A DNA stretch of 64,000 nucleotides from Cephalotrichum gorgonifer (GCA_900312665.1 ONZQ02000007.1:1060308-1124307), one strand, 5' to 3'; shown: positions 1-11,761, numbered from the stretch's first letter. Notes: generated by a model from the letters alone, not told the origin. Program-made: numbers and translations.

Positions 1-2297
1 ATTCAGGAAAGAAAACATGCATCCACGGCACAAACATCAGGTACGTCGTACAGAATACCTTGGAAACCCTTAACGCCGGCTTGGGGCCAAGTAGCGGGCG
101 GGCATCATCGATCGTGCCTTCCTCATAAAAGTGTCCACCTGATCACTCCGTCACTAGCATTGGCTTGACCCACTACCCGCCCTATCCTTGGCAAGCACGC
201 CCCTGGGTGGTTACGAACCTGTGGAGCCAAGTTGCGACTTGAATTGCAGAATAGTCGGAAGGGGTCTGGCCCTCTCCAGCTTTCTGCTGAAGGTCTGGGA
301 GCACACGCTGACCACTCATCGGCAACACCCGCCACACCTGGGCGAACCGATCCTGGGGCGGGGCTCCACTTTATGGACCCATGGTCACACACCCTCTACC
401 CCCCCCCCCTGTAACGCAAGAATTTCATGTCATCGCCTGATCTGGCTAAATTTTCATTCCTGCCCTGTCCTGCCTGTGCTGCGGCTCGCTTCCATGCACT
501 TCCTTCCCGGGCCTCACCCATACAGGTAATCCATCATCTCCTCGGAGAGCGCCAGCGTCTGCGCCAGGATTTTCGGTGATGTAATTGCGGAGGAATACGT
601 CGTATTATTACCGCTCAACAGGGTGCCACAGCACCCCGGATGAGGAGAAAATGGGTGCCCAAAATTCCTTGCGCACTTCTCCGAGGACCAGTCAGCGAGT
701 GCAATACAAGTAGTGAGATGACGGAAACTCGGCAAGCCTGCAACCCTTTACACACGAGATGCAGAGGTGACGTGACTCTTTAAAATATAGATCACGTCCC
801 CCCGACGACAAGTACTCGTAAGGCCGAGTACGGAGTGCCCACAATGAAGCCGTCCTTTCAGCCTACCTACTTCTGTGCTTCCCCTGCAGGAAACAGTCCC
901 GCTGTTAGTCAAGCGGGCCCAATACTTTGAATAATGAATACCTAATGCTAATGACCGCTTCTCCTTCGCACCTCGGCCGCTATTGACCAATTGACCAAAC
1001 ATGACCCATATTACAACCTTTTAGGGGGTTTAGAGCTCGGAGGACGCCGTCTCCCTAGCCCCCGTGGACATGGCTTATTCGAGCCCTTTTCCGTCTTTCG
1101 TCGCTTCCTTTTCCGACCAGGGCCCTCTTTAGCCCCTCTCGTCAGCCCGGCCGGGGTCATGGTATGAACCAAAGTGGAGCCCACCTCCTCAAAGAAGCTT
1201 TGTTCTTTTTTTTTTCTCTAGAAGGGCACGGGCAAGCATTAATATTACGTAGTAAGAAGACCCTCTTAATACCCTGTAGTCCTCGTTCACTGACACGAGG
1301 GCCAGGAAACTCCGAATACCAGCTGACCCGTTCACGTGAACATTTCACGTATCGATTGCCACTCTTGGCTCTGATAGGTTTATATATAAACTAGGCTGCG
1401 CTCGTACATGCAAGCAACGTACAGGTGTGACAAAAGTGGCCAAACGCCAAGCCGGTCCAAGAAGAAAAAAAAGCCATGACTCACGGAGTCGGAGCCGAGC
1501 ATCCGGAGCGGGGAATCGGCAATCGGCAATCGGGGGGGGAGGGGCGGGATCCACCCCGCCTCCTCCGATGACCGAAAAAAAAACTTCATTGAAATGTTTG
1601 AAGGATTCGGATGTGAAAACAAGCCCTCCCAAAATATGCCCAAACCATTAAAACACGGGAAATAAAATGACAATCCACATCAATCGCTGCTCACGGGACA
1701 GGCCTGTCCAATCCACAATATCCGCAACACTGGCCTAGACCGCAACCGCAACCGCCGGGACAATTCCCCGTCTCCGAGTCTCGCATGTTACACTTCTCTC
1801 ATCTTCCCGTCTTATGTCTTATAGGAGAACAAAAAGATCCATTCAAACAAATAGTACAGTACAAAACAATCCAATTCGTTTTTCCGTTCACCCTTCCCTG
1901 TCCCTGCCCCCTCCCCCTGTCCATTCCTTGCCCTATACTTCCTTCCCCTCCCAAACACTACTACTTCCATTACACTAGGGAAGGGGTTTAAAACGTGATT
2001 ATATAGCGTTAAATGGTATCAGTCAAACAAAAATAGAGACAGCCCTGAACAATGAAAAAGAGAATGGAGAAGAAAAGAAAGGAGAGAAATGGTACACGGC
2101 CCTTGGCCAGCGGATGTAGTTCTGGTATAACCCCACGTCTACCCGTCTCCGTCTCATTTGAGTATCTCCTGGACAAAATTTTTGTAAAATTTGTTTCTTT
2201 TTATCTTTCCGATTCCCAGCTCCTGGGGCTTCTGTTGCATACCCACCGTCCTTAAAATCATCGTAACTTTAGAGCATCGCTGGTAGTAGGTCGCCCT
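1..2297. other. gene-free left flank
   Basis: I see no supportable gene here. Open frames are short (up to about 113 codons), overlap on both strands and have no recognisable domain or intron pattern. The part from about 1785 to 2297 is pyrimidine-rich on the plus strand and directly follows the 3' end of the minus-strand gene at 2298, so some of it is probably that gene's 3' untranslated region. Confidence 0.5.
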
Positions 2298-5200
2298 TTA
2301 CGTCCGAGTGCCAGGCGCGTCTGCGGCGAAGCCCTCGCCGAGCACGGGATGGCCGAGCGTGGGTTGGCCGTGCATGGATTGGCTGATCGCGGGTTGGCCG
2401 ATCACGGGATCACCACTGAGTACGGGTTCGCCGCCGAGTACGGGTTCGCCGCCGCCGTGTACGGGCTTCACGTCCGAGTAATGGCTGTTGCCGAACTGGG
2501 CCTTCGGCGCGCCGCCGTCCGCGCCCTGGAACTGTGGCACCGCACCGGCACCATTCCCGTGGCCAGCCTGCTTGAGGCCGCCAGCGGTGTTGTACTGGCC
2601 GCCCGGCGCCATCGTGTTCGGGTCGCCGATGCCGCCCTCGGCCCACTTGGTCCCTTCGTTGCGCCGGGTCCCTTCACTGCGCTTGGCCTCCTCGTTGCGC
2701 CTGAGGGTCTCCTCAAACATCCTCTTCTGCTCAGTCTTCTCCGTGATCTTGGGCGCCCGGGGAATGTCGGTACTCCTGCCCGCCTTGCCGATGGAGAAGA
2801 CAGGACTCTGCCACCTGTCGCCCTGAGAGGCGAGGTCCTTGTACTTGGTGGCCTTCTCACTGGTGGCCCCGGGGAGGATCACGTCGGGGAAGATGCTGTC
2901 GTGCATCGTGTAGGCGATGTTAACCTTGCTCTCGGACGTCTTGCCGGCCTTCTTCTTCTTCTGCTCCTCTTTCTTGGCATTCATGTACTTCTTCGTCGAG
3001 TCGAAATAGCGGCTGTACATGCTGGGCTTCTTTGCCTCCTTGTCCTGGCGAGACGCCATGAGCGTCCGGTTGGCGTCCTGCTTGATATCCCACGCGGTCT
3101 GGTCCCACTCGGCGAACTGTTTCTTGAGAACCTTCTCCACAACCTTCTGGATGACAGGTCGCAGCACCTTGATCATAATCCCCTGGATGAGGTTGAAGGG
3201 GGTCTTGAACTTGGACTTGACCAGTTTGACCCTGAGATGCCTGATGTCACAGTCGACCTTGCCGACCTTGAAGAGGTGCTCCTTGTCGCCTTTCTGGGCA
3301 GTGGCCACCTCCAATTCAAACGACAGCCCGTTCCCGGAGAGGGACACGTTCGCTATGCCGGTGTCGGCGAGCGAGGGGAAGCCCGCCTTCTTCCTGAAGT
3401 AGTAGTTGACATCTCGAAGATCCATCTGGATACCGGCGAGCCTGACGTCGAACACCTGGTTGTTGTGGTTGGGGATCTTCTTCCTGCCCATCTTGAAGTA
3501 GTTGTTGCTGGTGATCTCAACTACGTTGGGGAACAAGTTGTCGGCCTCGAAGATGAGGTTCTCGATGACCAGGTCGAACTGGGGGTCCTGGTACTCAATT
3601 CGAGGAACCGGGATGTACTCGACATTCTCGATGAATCCGGGAATGATGACATCGGTCAGATCCCTGACTAGGTGGGGCTTGAATACGGCCTTGCCGCTGG
3701 AGTCTTGTCCGAGATGGGTGAACAACCGTTGCACAGCCAGGCCAAACTCCTTGTTCTGGGGATCCTGGTCGAACTGATCAATGATGAACCTCGTCTCGTC
3801 GATGATCTTGTTGGTGTTGCCTCGATACTTGTTGCGGAGCAGATACCGGCCATGATCATAGAGCTGATCCCACTCTGCGTTGGAAGCCTCATCAAGGACG
3901 TATCCCTTCTCCAGAAGGCAGCGTCGGATGTAGTCATCCACGGCCCTGAACCAGTCACTGAGCTCTTTGTCTTCCCGCGCCGACTTGGCTAGGTTTCCGA
4001 TCTGGTTCCACAGCGGATCGGTGGATGTACCATTCGCAAATCGCTCGATGATGAGCTATATGTTGCGTCGCGTGTCAGCAATGTGTTTACTTCCCGGATA
4101 TTTAAAATAAGAGTGCAGGGAATGAGTCGTACCTTAAGGTCATCTTGGGCCTTTTGGAGGTTTGAGCGAGTCTGCTTGATGGTTCCGCCGCTACCCTTGG
4201 CGAAGGAGCTACCGTGGCGGCCGTACTCTTCCGCAAGATTGAGAAGAGTCTCAATGGCACGCTTGTAGTCGGGATGATCCTGACATTCAAGAATCATTTT
4301 CTATGGAAGGACAATGTTAGCATTGATACGTGAGATTCAATCTCGGATAGGTGGATTAAGAAAAAGCGGAAAGGGGGGGTGTTAAGTTTACCTTGAGTCG
4401 CCAGATGGTCTGGTCCCTGCGCTCCTGGGGCATCTTCTTGTTGTAATAATCCTTCGCACGGTTCTTATAGTCCTCATTGCGAGCCCTCATCTTCTCCTTG
4501 GCCTCGGGGCTCACGTTCTTGTCGAACTTGTCCTGGAGTTTGCTCTTGGCATTGCCAGCCCCGGCCTTTGCCTTTTGGCCGGTGGGCTTAGACGAGTCTT
4601 CAGGCTGCGCACCGGCGACAGCAGCCTCGGCGGCTTCCTTGGCGTCTTGCTTAGGCTTCCCGCCGTACACTCCCTTCATCTGCTCCTTCCAATTGCCCTT
4701 GGCAAATTTGGGTGACTCGTGCCACGTGTTGTCCTCCGCAGGCAAGTCGATCTGGTTGAGCTGGCCTTGGGAAGGCCGGACGCGGCCGGCGGCGTTGGAT
4801 GCAGCATCTCCAGCTATATCTCGGAGGATGATGGTGAAGTCCGTGACTGGGACGAAAGTTAGCAACGGTATGCTCTTGCACATGGCTAGAAAACTTGGGC
4901 GCAGCATAGAATACTTACGTAGCTTACGGAACTGGCCGTTCGTGACGAGAAGCTTTCCGAGAGTGCGGATGCCCTCAAGAGCCTCGTCACCCTGCTGCTG
5001 GGCAGTCTTCTTGTCCACCGGGGCACCGGGGCCGCTCACGGACTTGGTATCGAACTGGCCTGTCTGCCAGATGAAGTCCTGAAGTAGGTTGTCCTCGTTC
5101 TTGGACAGGAAGAGGTACTTCATTAGCCGGATGACCTCTCGGGTATCGGCAACGAGCTCCTTTCCATCATCTGAAAGGTTGGCGTGTGGCGACCTGAGAG

Positions 5201-5426
5201 CCTTGGACTCGAGGAAGCTGTTTAGGGCAACATCAACTTGCTCATTCTATAGACTGTGTTAGCTTCATGGCCCATACACCCCTCCTCAAGGCTTAAAGAC
5301 GGGAGGTATGCATACGGTTGGGAGCTTCCTGGACTTGAAGCCATGGTAGATGCCGAAGAGTTGGAGCTTGCCGTCAATATTGGCGTCTCGCGCTTTGACG
5401 TTGGTCGGCCTATTAACGGCTGCCAT
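2298..5426 (-). CDS. HAM1-like (DUF5923/DUF4449) conserved fungal protein
   Basis: Five exons: 5426-5316, 5246-4919, 4846-4392, 4300-4133 and 4055-2298, giving about 939 residues. Donors and acceptors are canonical (for example GTAAGT at 4918 and CCCAG at 4847), and all phases join. The N-terminal part matches the helical HAM1-type N-terminal domain of fungal proteins. The region around residues 500-700 resembles the HAM1 C-terminal domain (formerly DUF4449), a family thought to be related to BPI/TULIP-type lipid-binding folds. The last 100 residues are low-complexity Gly/Pro-rich with short GxPVLG-like repeats. There is no signal peptide or membrane segment. The family assignment comes from remembered family features; lipid binding is inference. 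The start at 5426 opens a short first exon typical of the family. The 4847-4918 intron is 72 bp without an in-frame stop, so its retention would be silent to the frame. Confidence 0.8.
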
Positions 5427-6531
5427 GATGCTGGTGGCCTAAGCCGAGAAAACAAGGGTATTTGGAAGGAGATATTATGAGAGCAGAAACGAGGGCAGGC
5501 TCCTCTTCGTTAAGGGGAAGGGGGAGCGGCCGTACAGGATAATGCTCTTGGGTATTATCTGGTGTAAGAGTAGGAGTGGAGGAGGAAATTTACGGAAACC
5601 TGAACTGGGCCGTCCTGGGATGTTGGGTAAAATGAAGTGAGGGTATTCTAACGTAGAGTCGTAGGGTAGCAGAAACAATGAAAGTCATGAAGAACACGGA
5701 CGAGGGGCGGCGAGGTTATAACTTGACGTATCTGATGAGGTGAATCAAAACGTCACACCCGGACTTGGTCAGGTCCGACCCAGGTGGGCAGGGATCAGAT
5801 CCGAACGCGGGCGAACGAATGTACTTGTAGCAAGTACGACTAGCTCAGGCGTGTCCGACCACGGTGAGTGAGTGACACAATAATAACCCCGCAGGTTCGG
5901 TTGGTCAATCCGATCGATGGGTGTACTTGTACTTGGTAGCTGGGGAGAGCTCTGCTTGAGAGCTTCGAATACGTCATTTCTATGTATTGTCCATATTGGC
6001 GGCTCTTCCTTGCACAACAAATGCCTGCATCCAAGGATGAGAAGTGAGTGGCCCCAGAGTTCCCGACCTGATCTGCCCTGATATTCCCAGGGTTGGCTAG
6101 TTTAGCATTTGTCGGACATGGCATGCTAGTACATATAAATGACCTAAAGCAGGAGGTGAAGTGGGTGGGCCACAACGTGGGCAGCCAGATGAGGGCGAGA
6201 ACTTACTTAGAGCGGGGCCCCTCAAGGTGATGGTGACATATTGACGTGGTTGGGGCATGTTCCATGTTCCATGGGCACCTGCTACTTGCTTTCAAGTACG
6301 AGTGCTCTGCAGAGAGTGTCTGATTTGCTTATTGGGGGGTCCGTGGAATCTAGTCGTGTATCAGAGATGCTACGCCTGCGCGTGCGGACCTGATTGCCCA
6401 ATACAAAGTGCAAGGAAACTGGCGAACCTGAGCTGCTCCAAGATTGGAACGGTTGAAGGGAGTGTTTCCTCTCTCGTTGAAGCCGGAATGATAGAAAGTG
6501 GGGAAGGGGGGGGGGGGGTTTTCGCTTCCGG

Positions 6532-6925
6532 NNNNNNNNNNNNNNNNNNNNNNNNNNNNNNNNNNNNNNNNNNNNNNNNNNNNNNNNNNNNNNNNNNNNN
6601 NNNNNNNNNNNNNNNNNNNNNNNNNNNNNNNNNNNNNNNNNNNNNNNNNNNNNNNNNNNNNNNNNNNNNNNNNNNNNNNNNNNNNNNNNNNNNNNNNNNN
6701 NNNNNNNNNNNNNNNNNNNNNNNNNNNNNNNNNNNNNNNNNNNNNNNNNNNNNNNNNNNNNNNNNNNNNNNNNNNNNNNNNNNNNNNNNNNNNNNNNNNN
6801 NNNNNNNNNNNNNNNNNNNNNNNNNNNNNNNNNNNNNNNNNNNNNNNNNNNNNNNNNNNNNNNNNNNNNNNNNNNNNNNNNNNNNNNNNNNNNNNNNNNN
6901 NNNNNNNNNNNNNNNNNNNNNNNNN
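6532..6925. other. assembly gap (394 N)
   Basis: A run of unknown bases. Both edges carry nearly the same sequence: a G-run followed by TTTTSGCTTCCG (left 6500-6531, right 6926-6953). This suggests two contig ends that overlap or duplicate each other at a homopolymer rather than a true 394-bp gap. Confidence 0.95.
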
Positions 6926-7992
6926 GGGGAGGGGGGGGGGGTTTTGGCTTCCGCCTGGTACTTGTTTAGGGAGAGGTATACCAGCACAGGCTTGTTGTAA
7001 GCTCGCTCCTGCCTCTTGAGGGCGCTCCCTGGGCCGAGACGCGTGGACTGACCTTGCAAGCTACCCAAAAGTTAATTGCAAGGTATCCATCCAAGGTCGT
7101 AGCTTCCCTAGCCTTGAATTAGGGTTTCGGAAGCCGAGGCAGGCGCCCCCCTGTAATACCCTATCGTGTCGAGAGCTACTTTAGAACAAGTACTCGCCTT
7201 TATCGACGGCATGGTCGTGTGCATGGTGCATGGTGCATCAATAGCGGGCATCTCTCGAATCTAATTTACCTAGGGGGGGTGTGGAATTTAAGGCCCAGGC
7301 CTGTGGCAACCAGGGCATTTGAGACAGGAGGTTGGGGGAGATGGAGCGGGCGGTGGTCCGTTGGGGTGTTTCTACCGCATGAATGAAAACGGGGAAGTGA
7401 CCCAGAAGGTGGAGACCGGGCAGCTCTCACTCACCTCTTCACTTCATCGTTGTAAACAATCTTTTAACGTGTTCTAGATTTACATATATTCATAGAGCAG
7501 AAGAAAGACTCTTGAGCCATCAAACTGCAATCTCCCCAGTTCACCCCCCCCCCTCTCTTCCCTTCGTACTTCTCCCGCCAGTCTTATTGGTGGTGTGTGA
7601 ATGTGATACAGCCGGCACAACATCATCGATTTGTGTACAGCTACGGCACCTACAACAGAAAGCAGCTGTTAATCATACCACCTCCTCACCTTATCCTTGC
7701 AAGTGTATGCCCTCATCCTTGCAAAGCGCGTGCAGATGTGAGGACCTTTCAGCTCGTTGCTTCTTGACCTGCTGGCTGGAGCTGGAGTGGTGGATGATCC
7801 CTGTCATGAATGACGTACAAATACGGTGAGCCGGGGAGAGCCGATCGAGAGAAGCCGCCGATCTATGCATCAATTATGACGTCATTGTGGGTTTACTACT
7901 CGGCCTCATAGGTCTGACAACAACGAGACGATGATGCAAGCGCGATGCTGGGTCTCGACTCTTAATTTTGGTCTATCGAGCTCATTCCTCGA

Positions 7993-8242
7993 GGAATGTT
8001 GGCGGATAATCCCCGTTGCCAGTTCTAGCTGGCCGAGCACACGTACGGCGCATGGTACCAGCGAACAGCAGGTGCCCACACAAACAGCCGCAAAGCGACG
8101 CCTCGGCTCGACCTCATGGAATGTTTGCGTATGATCCCCGTTGCCAGTTCCAGCTGGCGGAGCACACATAGGGCGCATGCTACCAGCGAACAGCACGTCT
8201 CCACACAAACAGCCTCAAACCGACGCCTCGGCTCGACCTCAG
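7993..8242. repeat. 125-bp tandem duplication
   Basis: Two direct copies, 7993-8117 and 8118-8242, aligned without indels at period 125 with about 13 mismatches (near 90% identity). The differences are mostly transversions, so the pattern is not that of repeat-induced point mutation. The unit lies just downstream of the fluoride exporter stop codon and may be in its 3' untranslated region. The period is not a multiple of three, so the repeat is unlikely to be coding. Confidence 0.9.
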
Positions 8243-8328
8243 GAGCCTTACGAGAGACGATTTCTCCATGTGGGCGCGGTAGGGACTGGGTACGACCGGC
8301 TAGCGGCCGAGACAGGTTCCTCCCGGTT

Positions 8329-10086
8329 TCAGCAGATGGGCATCGTGAACCCATGAGTCCACCGCAATCCACCCATAATTGCTATCAGCATGGCTAGAGA
8401 CGTCAGGACGCTGGCCGAGCCGTATATGTACGCATGGGCCCTCCTTAGCGTAGCGAGCTCCAACACCCACGTAGACACGGTTGTCAGGCACCCACAGAAG
8501 CCGTCCTGGATGCTCGAGAGGACCTGGCACCCGGAAATGCCGACGATGCCTGCGTGATTTAGGCTCCAAAACACCCCGAGTAGGGTGGTTCCTAGCACGT
8601 TGGCCGTGAACGTGCCCAGGGGGAACGAAGCGATCTTCCCGTTGAGCAGTATCGAGAGGTAGAACCGCGCGAGACATCCCAGCGGGGAGAAGACTAGGTC
8701 GAGGAGGGGCGTGCTTCTCCAAGACTCGTGGGGCGGGAACAGTGTCAGGAAGAGAATTACTATCCAGGATCCCAAGCCCAGTGGTACGATTAACCGGTCT
8801 AGGACCTTGCGGGTGAACTTGTAAGGGAGGGTCGGCGTTATCCTCTCCAGCTCTGAGGCGAGGTGCAGACCGAGGAAGAGCCCGCAAAAGGCGATGGCTA
8901 TGCTCGTGATGACGACGGCAAGGAACGCCATGAACGAGTCGCCGCCGCGTCTTCTGTGGGGCGGGTATCCGATATCAGGTGACGCGATATCGTTCGACAG
9001 GGCCAGGAAGGCGTCCCGGATGAAGGATGAGAACGACGTGAACGAGCCGCAGAACCCAGTCGCGAGGCCGATGTAGAGTGGTATCGTCTTCTTGATCTTT
9101 TGACGGGCCGTCCTGGTCGAGGTTAGATCCAGGTCGTCGTCGCTGTTCGCGTTCATCGCGTCCGCGGCATCCCGGCTGTCCATGCTGGGGCCGTACCCCT
9201 GCCGGAACAGCATCTGGTCCTCCGCCAGGAACCCTATGATTATACAGCCGCCGAAGTTGGACCACACGATGTTGAACGTGACCGGCGCGCCGGGAAACGT
9301 CGTCAGCTCAGACAGGCCGAGCCTGGCCCAGGTGCCGAGCATGGAGAAGAAGATCAGGTACGAGTGGGTGTAGAGTTGCGTTGCGAAGCGAGATTTCATG
9401 TCCCGCTTTGCGGCCTCCTCGTCGATTTCGAGGGGTTGGCCGGGGGTGCCCGGGACCATGACTCGAGTCCCGTCCTCGGGCGGGCCCGAGAGGCCCGGCT
9501 CTACCTCCCGGGAATCTTCGAGGGATGGTAGCCTATAGGGAGGACGTAGGTCATGCTCTAGGAGGGGCGAGGGCGCCGAAAGCTCGTTGAGGTTGGCATA
9601 ATCGTTGGGCAAGTCGTCGCCGGGCGGTGCGGCTCGTTCGTGGCGTCGACTACGCGTGGACGCTCTCCGGTGGAGCACCGATCCCGCGCCGGTGCCGGTG
9701 CCGGTGCCGGGTCCGGGTCCGGGCGGTCTTGGCTCTGTCGTCCCCCTGGAATCCTCGAGGGACTGAACTCTGTGGAGCTGCTGTTGTTCGTATTCCCAAA
9801 GAGGCAGTGGAGCTGCGAGCTCGTTGAGATTGGCATAATCATTCGGTAAGTCGTGGCTAGCCCGCCGCTGCTCCCCCGCGGAGTCGTGGGCCCCGCCGCT
9901 ACGCGTGGAGGCCCTCCGGAGGAGCTCCGAGCTTCCCCGTGAGCGCCGCGATTGCGCTACATCCCGGGAGGCGCCGCTTGTCGGGGCGGAAGATCTGCGC
10001 GGGGTCGTCTCCGGGTGTTCTGGCACGGGGGCGAGCTGTGACCGTGGTGAGGATGGGGATTGTGGCTCGGGTTCTGGTTCTGCCAT
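8329..10086 (-). CDS. FEX: fluoride export channel (CrcB/FEX family)
   Basis: Single exon, 585 residues. FEX proteins are plasma-membrane fluoride channels that protect fungi from environmental fluoride. The C-terminal 350 residues hold two CrcB halves of four membrane helices each, joined by a linker helix. Each half has the family's asparagine motif (NFGGCIIIGF in the first, TFTANVLGTTLLG in the second) and the conserved phenylalanine-box motif (GFCGSFTSFSSF and GFCGCLTTVSTW). The first 240 residues are a hydrophilic tail, longer than in yeast Fex1, with a duplicated module: RRASTRS followed by NDYANLNEL at 82-90 and again at 161-169. The start at 10086 is the first ATG of the frame and lies opposite the UPRT gene across a 795-bp divergent promoter. 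Confidence 0.93.
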   Translation of the reverse strand: MAEPEPEPQSPSSPRSQLAPVPEHPETTPRRSSAPTSGASRDVAQSRRSRGSSELLRRASTRSGGAHDSAGEQRRASHDLPNDYANLNELAAPLPLWEYEQQQLHRVQSLEDSRGTTEPRPPGPGPGTGTGTGAGSVLHRRASTRSRRHERAAPPGDDLPNDYANLNELSAPSPLLEHDLRPPYRLPSLEDSREVEPGLSGPPEDGTRVMVPGTPGQPLEIDEEAAKRDMKSRFATQLYTHSYLIFFSMLGTWARLGLSELTTFPGAPVTFNIVWSNFGGCIIIGFLAEDQMLFRQGYGPSMDSRDAADAMNANSDDDLDLTSTRTARQKIKKTIPLYIGLATGFCGSFTSFSSFIRDAFLALSNDIASPDIGYPPHRRRGGDSFMAFLAVVITSIAIAFCGLFLGLHLASELERITPTLPYKFTRKVLDRLIVPLGLGSWIVILFLTLFPPHESWRSTPLLDLVFSPLGCLARFYLSILLNGKIASFPLGTFTANVLGTTLLGVFWSLNHAGIVGISGCQVLSSIQDGFCGCLTTVSTWVLELATLRRAHAYIYGSASVLTSLAMLIAIMGGLRWTHGFTMPIC

Positions 10087-10881
10087 GCCTTTATGCGGGG
10101 GCGATGGGGCGATGGCGACGATGCACCTCGTGGGTGTGGGCGGGGCGGGGCGGTGGAGGGGGCGCCGGAAGGAAGGAGATAAGCAAACAGATAAGGAGTG
10201 AGGTTAAGGAGGAAGGAGCAAGGTGAGAGGGGGAAGGAGGAACGAGGACGGGAGCGAAGGCTGGGGAAGGGGGAAGGAGGAAGGGAGGGTTATTGACCGG
10301 ATTTAGGTAGCGTAGTCATTGTTTGCAGGGTGAAAATGGGGCTCTTTCAAAGCAATGACATTAAATCAAGGCCCCCGGACCTTGATTTCTTTCTCGCGCC
10401 TCTCGCAGGCTTTCTGTATGCCCTTGATGTCTGCAATCGGGCTCTCTCACACTCTCACTCCAGGGTGGGTTTGGTGGTTGAATGTGGGCTCCTTTTTTTT
10501 CTCCTTGGGAGATTCGCTCTGGCCACCACGCGCGCCGCCCCGCCCCACCTGAAGAATCACACGCAGTCATCAATCAAGGCTGTGTCCAAGCACCCCTGTC
10601 CGCGCCAACCCCGGCGACATAGCGCCCCTACCAATGCTTATCTCGGACCCCGCTGGTAATATCCCCACAACGAAGCCCCGCATCCATACAAGTAGGTACC
10701 CACCGCCAACTCCGACGATAGGAAACCGCCCTTTCAACCGTCCGTTCAAGATAAACCCCTTATATACATATATCGTCGTCGCCGCCCAACTCAAGGCCGA
10801 CTTTCCTCGGTTCATAGCCTGAAAAATACAAGCAAGCTCCCAAGATACTCTCCCAGATTCGAAGTCAAGAAGAAAAAAACT
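10087..10881. promoter_or_regulatory. divergent promoter region, FEX / UPRT
   Basis: This 795-bp region separates two genes transcribed outward. On the UPRT side a TATA-like stretch (TATATACATATA) lies at 10761-10772, about 110 bp before the UPRT start. Purine-rich sequence next to FEX (10200-10290) may be its 5' leader. No other gene is visible. Confidence 0.55.
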
Positions 10882-11761
10882 ATGGCGCCCCCTGCCGATC
10901 TCCCCTCCAATGTTCGCGTGTCATCGCACCCTTGCCTCATAGCGAAGCTCGGCCAGCTCCGGTCCGCCTCCGCGACGCCGCGAGAGGTGAAAGCCCTCGT
11001 GCACGAGATTTCTCTGATCCTGGGCTGCGAGGCTCTGGCATCCGCCCTGACCTCCACTCCCGGCTCAAAAGTAAATACACCGGGGAGAGAAGGAGAGAGA
11101 GAGACGCCTCACTTTCTAGCTAGAAGGCGGTGTGGGGAAGCTAGGGTGAGAAGGAGAATGCTAACGACGGAGTTTCCTACAGGATAAATCGCCACTGGGG
11201 TTCGAGTATACGGGTGCGGATGTTAGTCCGGGAACAGTGAGCATCGTGCCCATCCTCCGCTCTGGCCTCGCAATGGTAGAAGGTAAGGGCATCTCCTCAC
11301 AGACGACCTTTTGACCCCTGGGCGAAGCTCATTATCTGACACACTTTCTAGGAATCCAATCTATCCTCCCCCGCGCCGTCCCCGTCCATCACCTCGGCCT
11401 CTACCGTGAGCCCCTGACGCTCGAACCTGTCGAATACTACAACAACCTCCCCCACCACGTCTCCTCCACCTCCGACCCATCCTCCGCCCCCTCCAGCCTA
11501 GCCATCATCGTCGACCCGATCATCGCGACCGGTGGGACTTGCGCGGCGGCAATCCAGACACTCAAGGAGTGGGGCGTGCAGAAGGTCCTCGTCATCTCCC
11601 TACTGGGCGCCAGCGAGGGCATACAAAGGGCGGCGGGGGCGTGGGCGGAGGGTACGGAGATCTGGGTCGCCGGCGTAGACCCGGAGATCACTAAGGATGG
11701 GATGCTAAAGCCTGGGCTGGGGGATATCGGGGATAGGTTGTTCTTGACCCTTGGAAAGTAA
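10882..11761 (+). CDS. uracil phosphoribosyltransferase
   Basis: Three exons: 10882-11070, 11183-11282 and 11352-11761, giving 232 residues. The enzyme makes UMP from uracil and PRPP in pyrimidine salvage (yeast FUR1). The PRPP-binding loop is clear at residues 148-160 (IIVDPIIATGGT), and the UMP-binding C-terminal motif reads KPGLGDIGDRLF. The N-terminal half has the family block around IVPILRSGLAMVEG, split by the second intron at the glycine codon. Length is close to the usual 210-250. The gene converges with the DNA ligase IV gene, whose stop lies 144 bp downstream on the other strand. Loss of this enzyme classically gives 5-fluorouracil resistance. Confidence 0.95.

Larger units (their letters stand above)
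5427..8328. other. intergenic region with assembly gap
   Basis: This 2.9 kb region lies between the start of the HAM1-like gene and the end of the fluoride exporter gene, and both are on the minus strand. It holds the gap at 6532-6925 and a 125-bp tandem duplication near 8000-8240. Open frames spanning the gap are artefacts of N translation. No gene could be supported. Confidence 0.5.

Noticed and set aside
2349..3671. 440-codon plus-strand open frame
   Set aside because: It is antisense to the last exon of the HAM1-like gene. The translation is a Leu/Val/Gly/Asp-rich shadow produced by GC-rich third positions, with no family features.
6257..7068. Open frames on both strands across the gap
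   Set aside because: They exist only because N is read as open; the flanking residues show no coding character.
7906..8372. Minus-strand open frames over the 125-bp duplication with repeated Cys-rich peptides
   Set aside because: The repeat period is not a multiple of three, the frame changes between copies, and the region lies just past the FEX stop.
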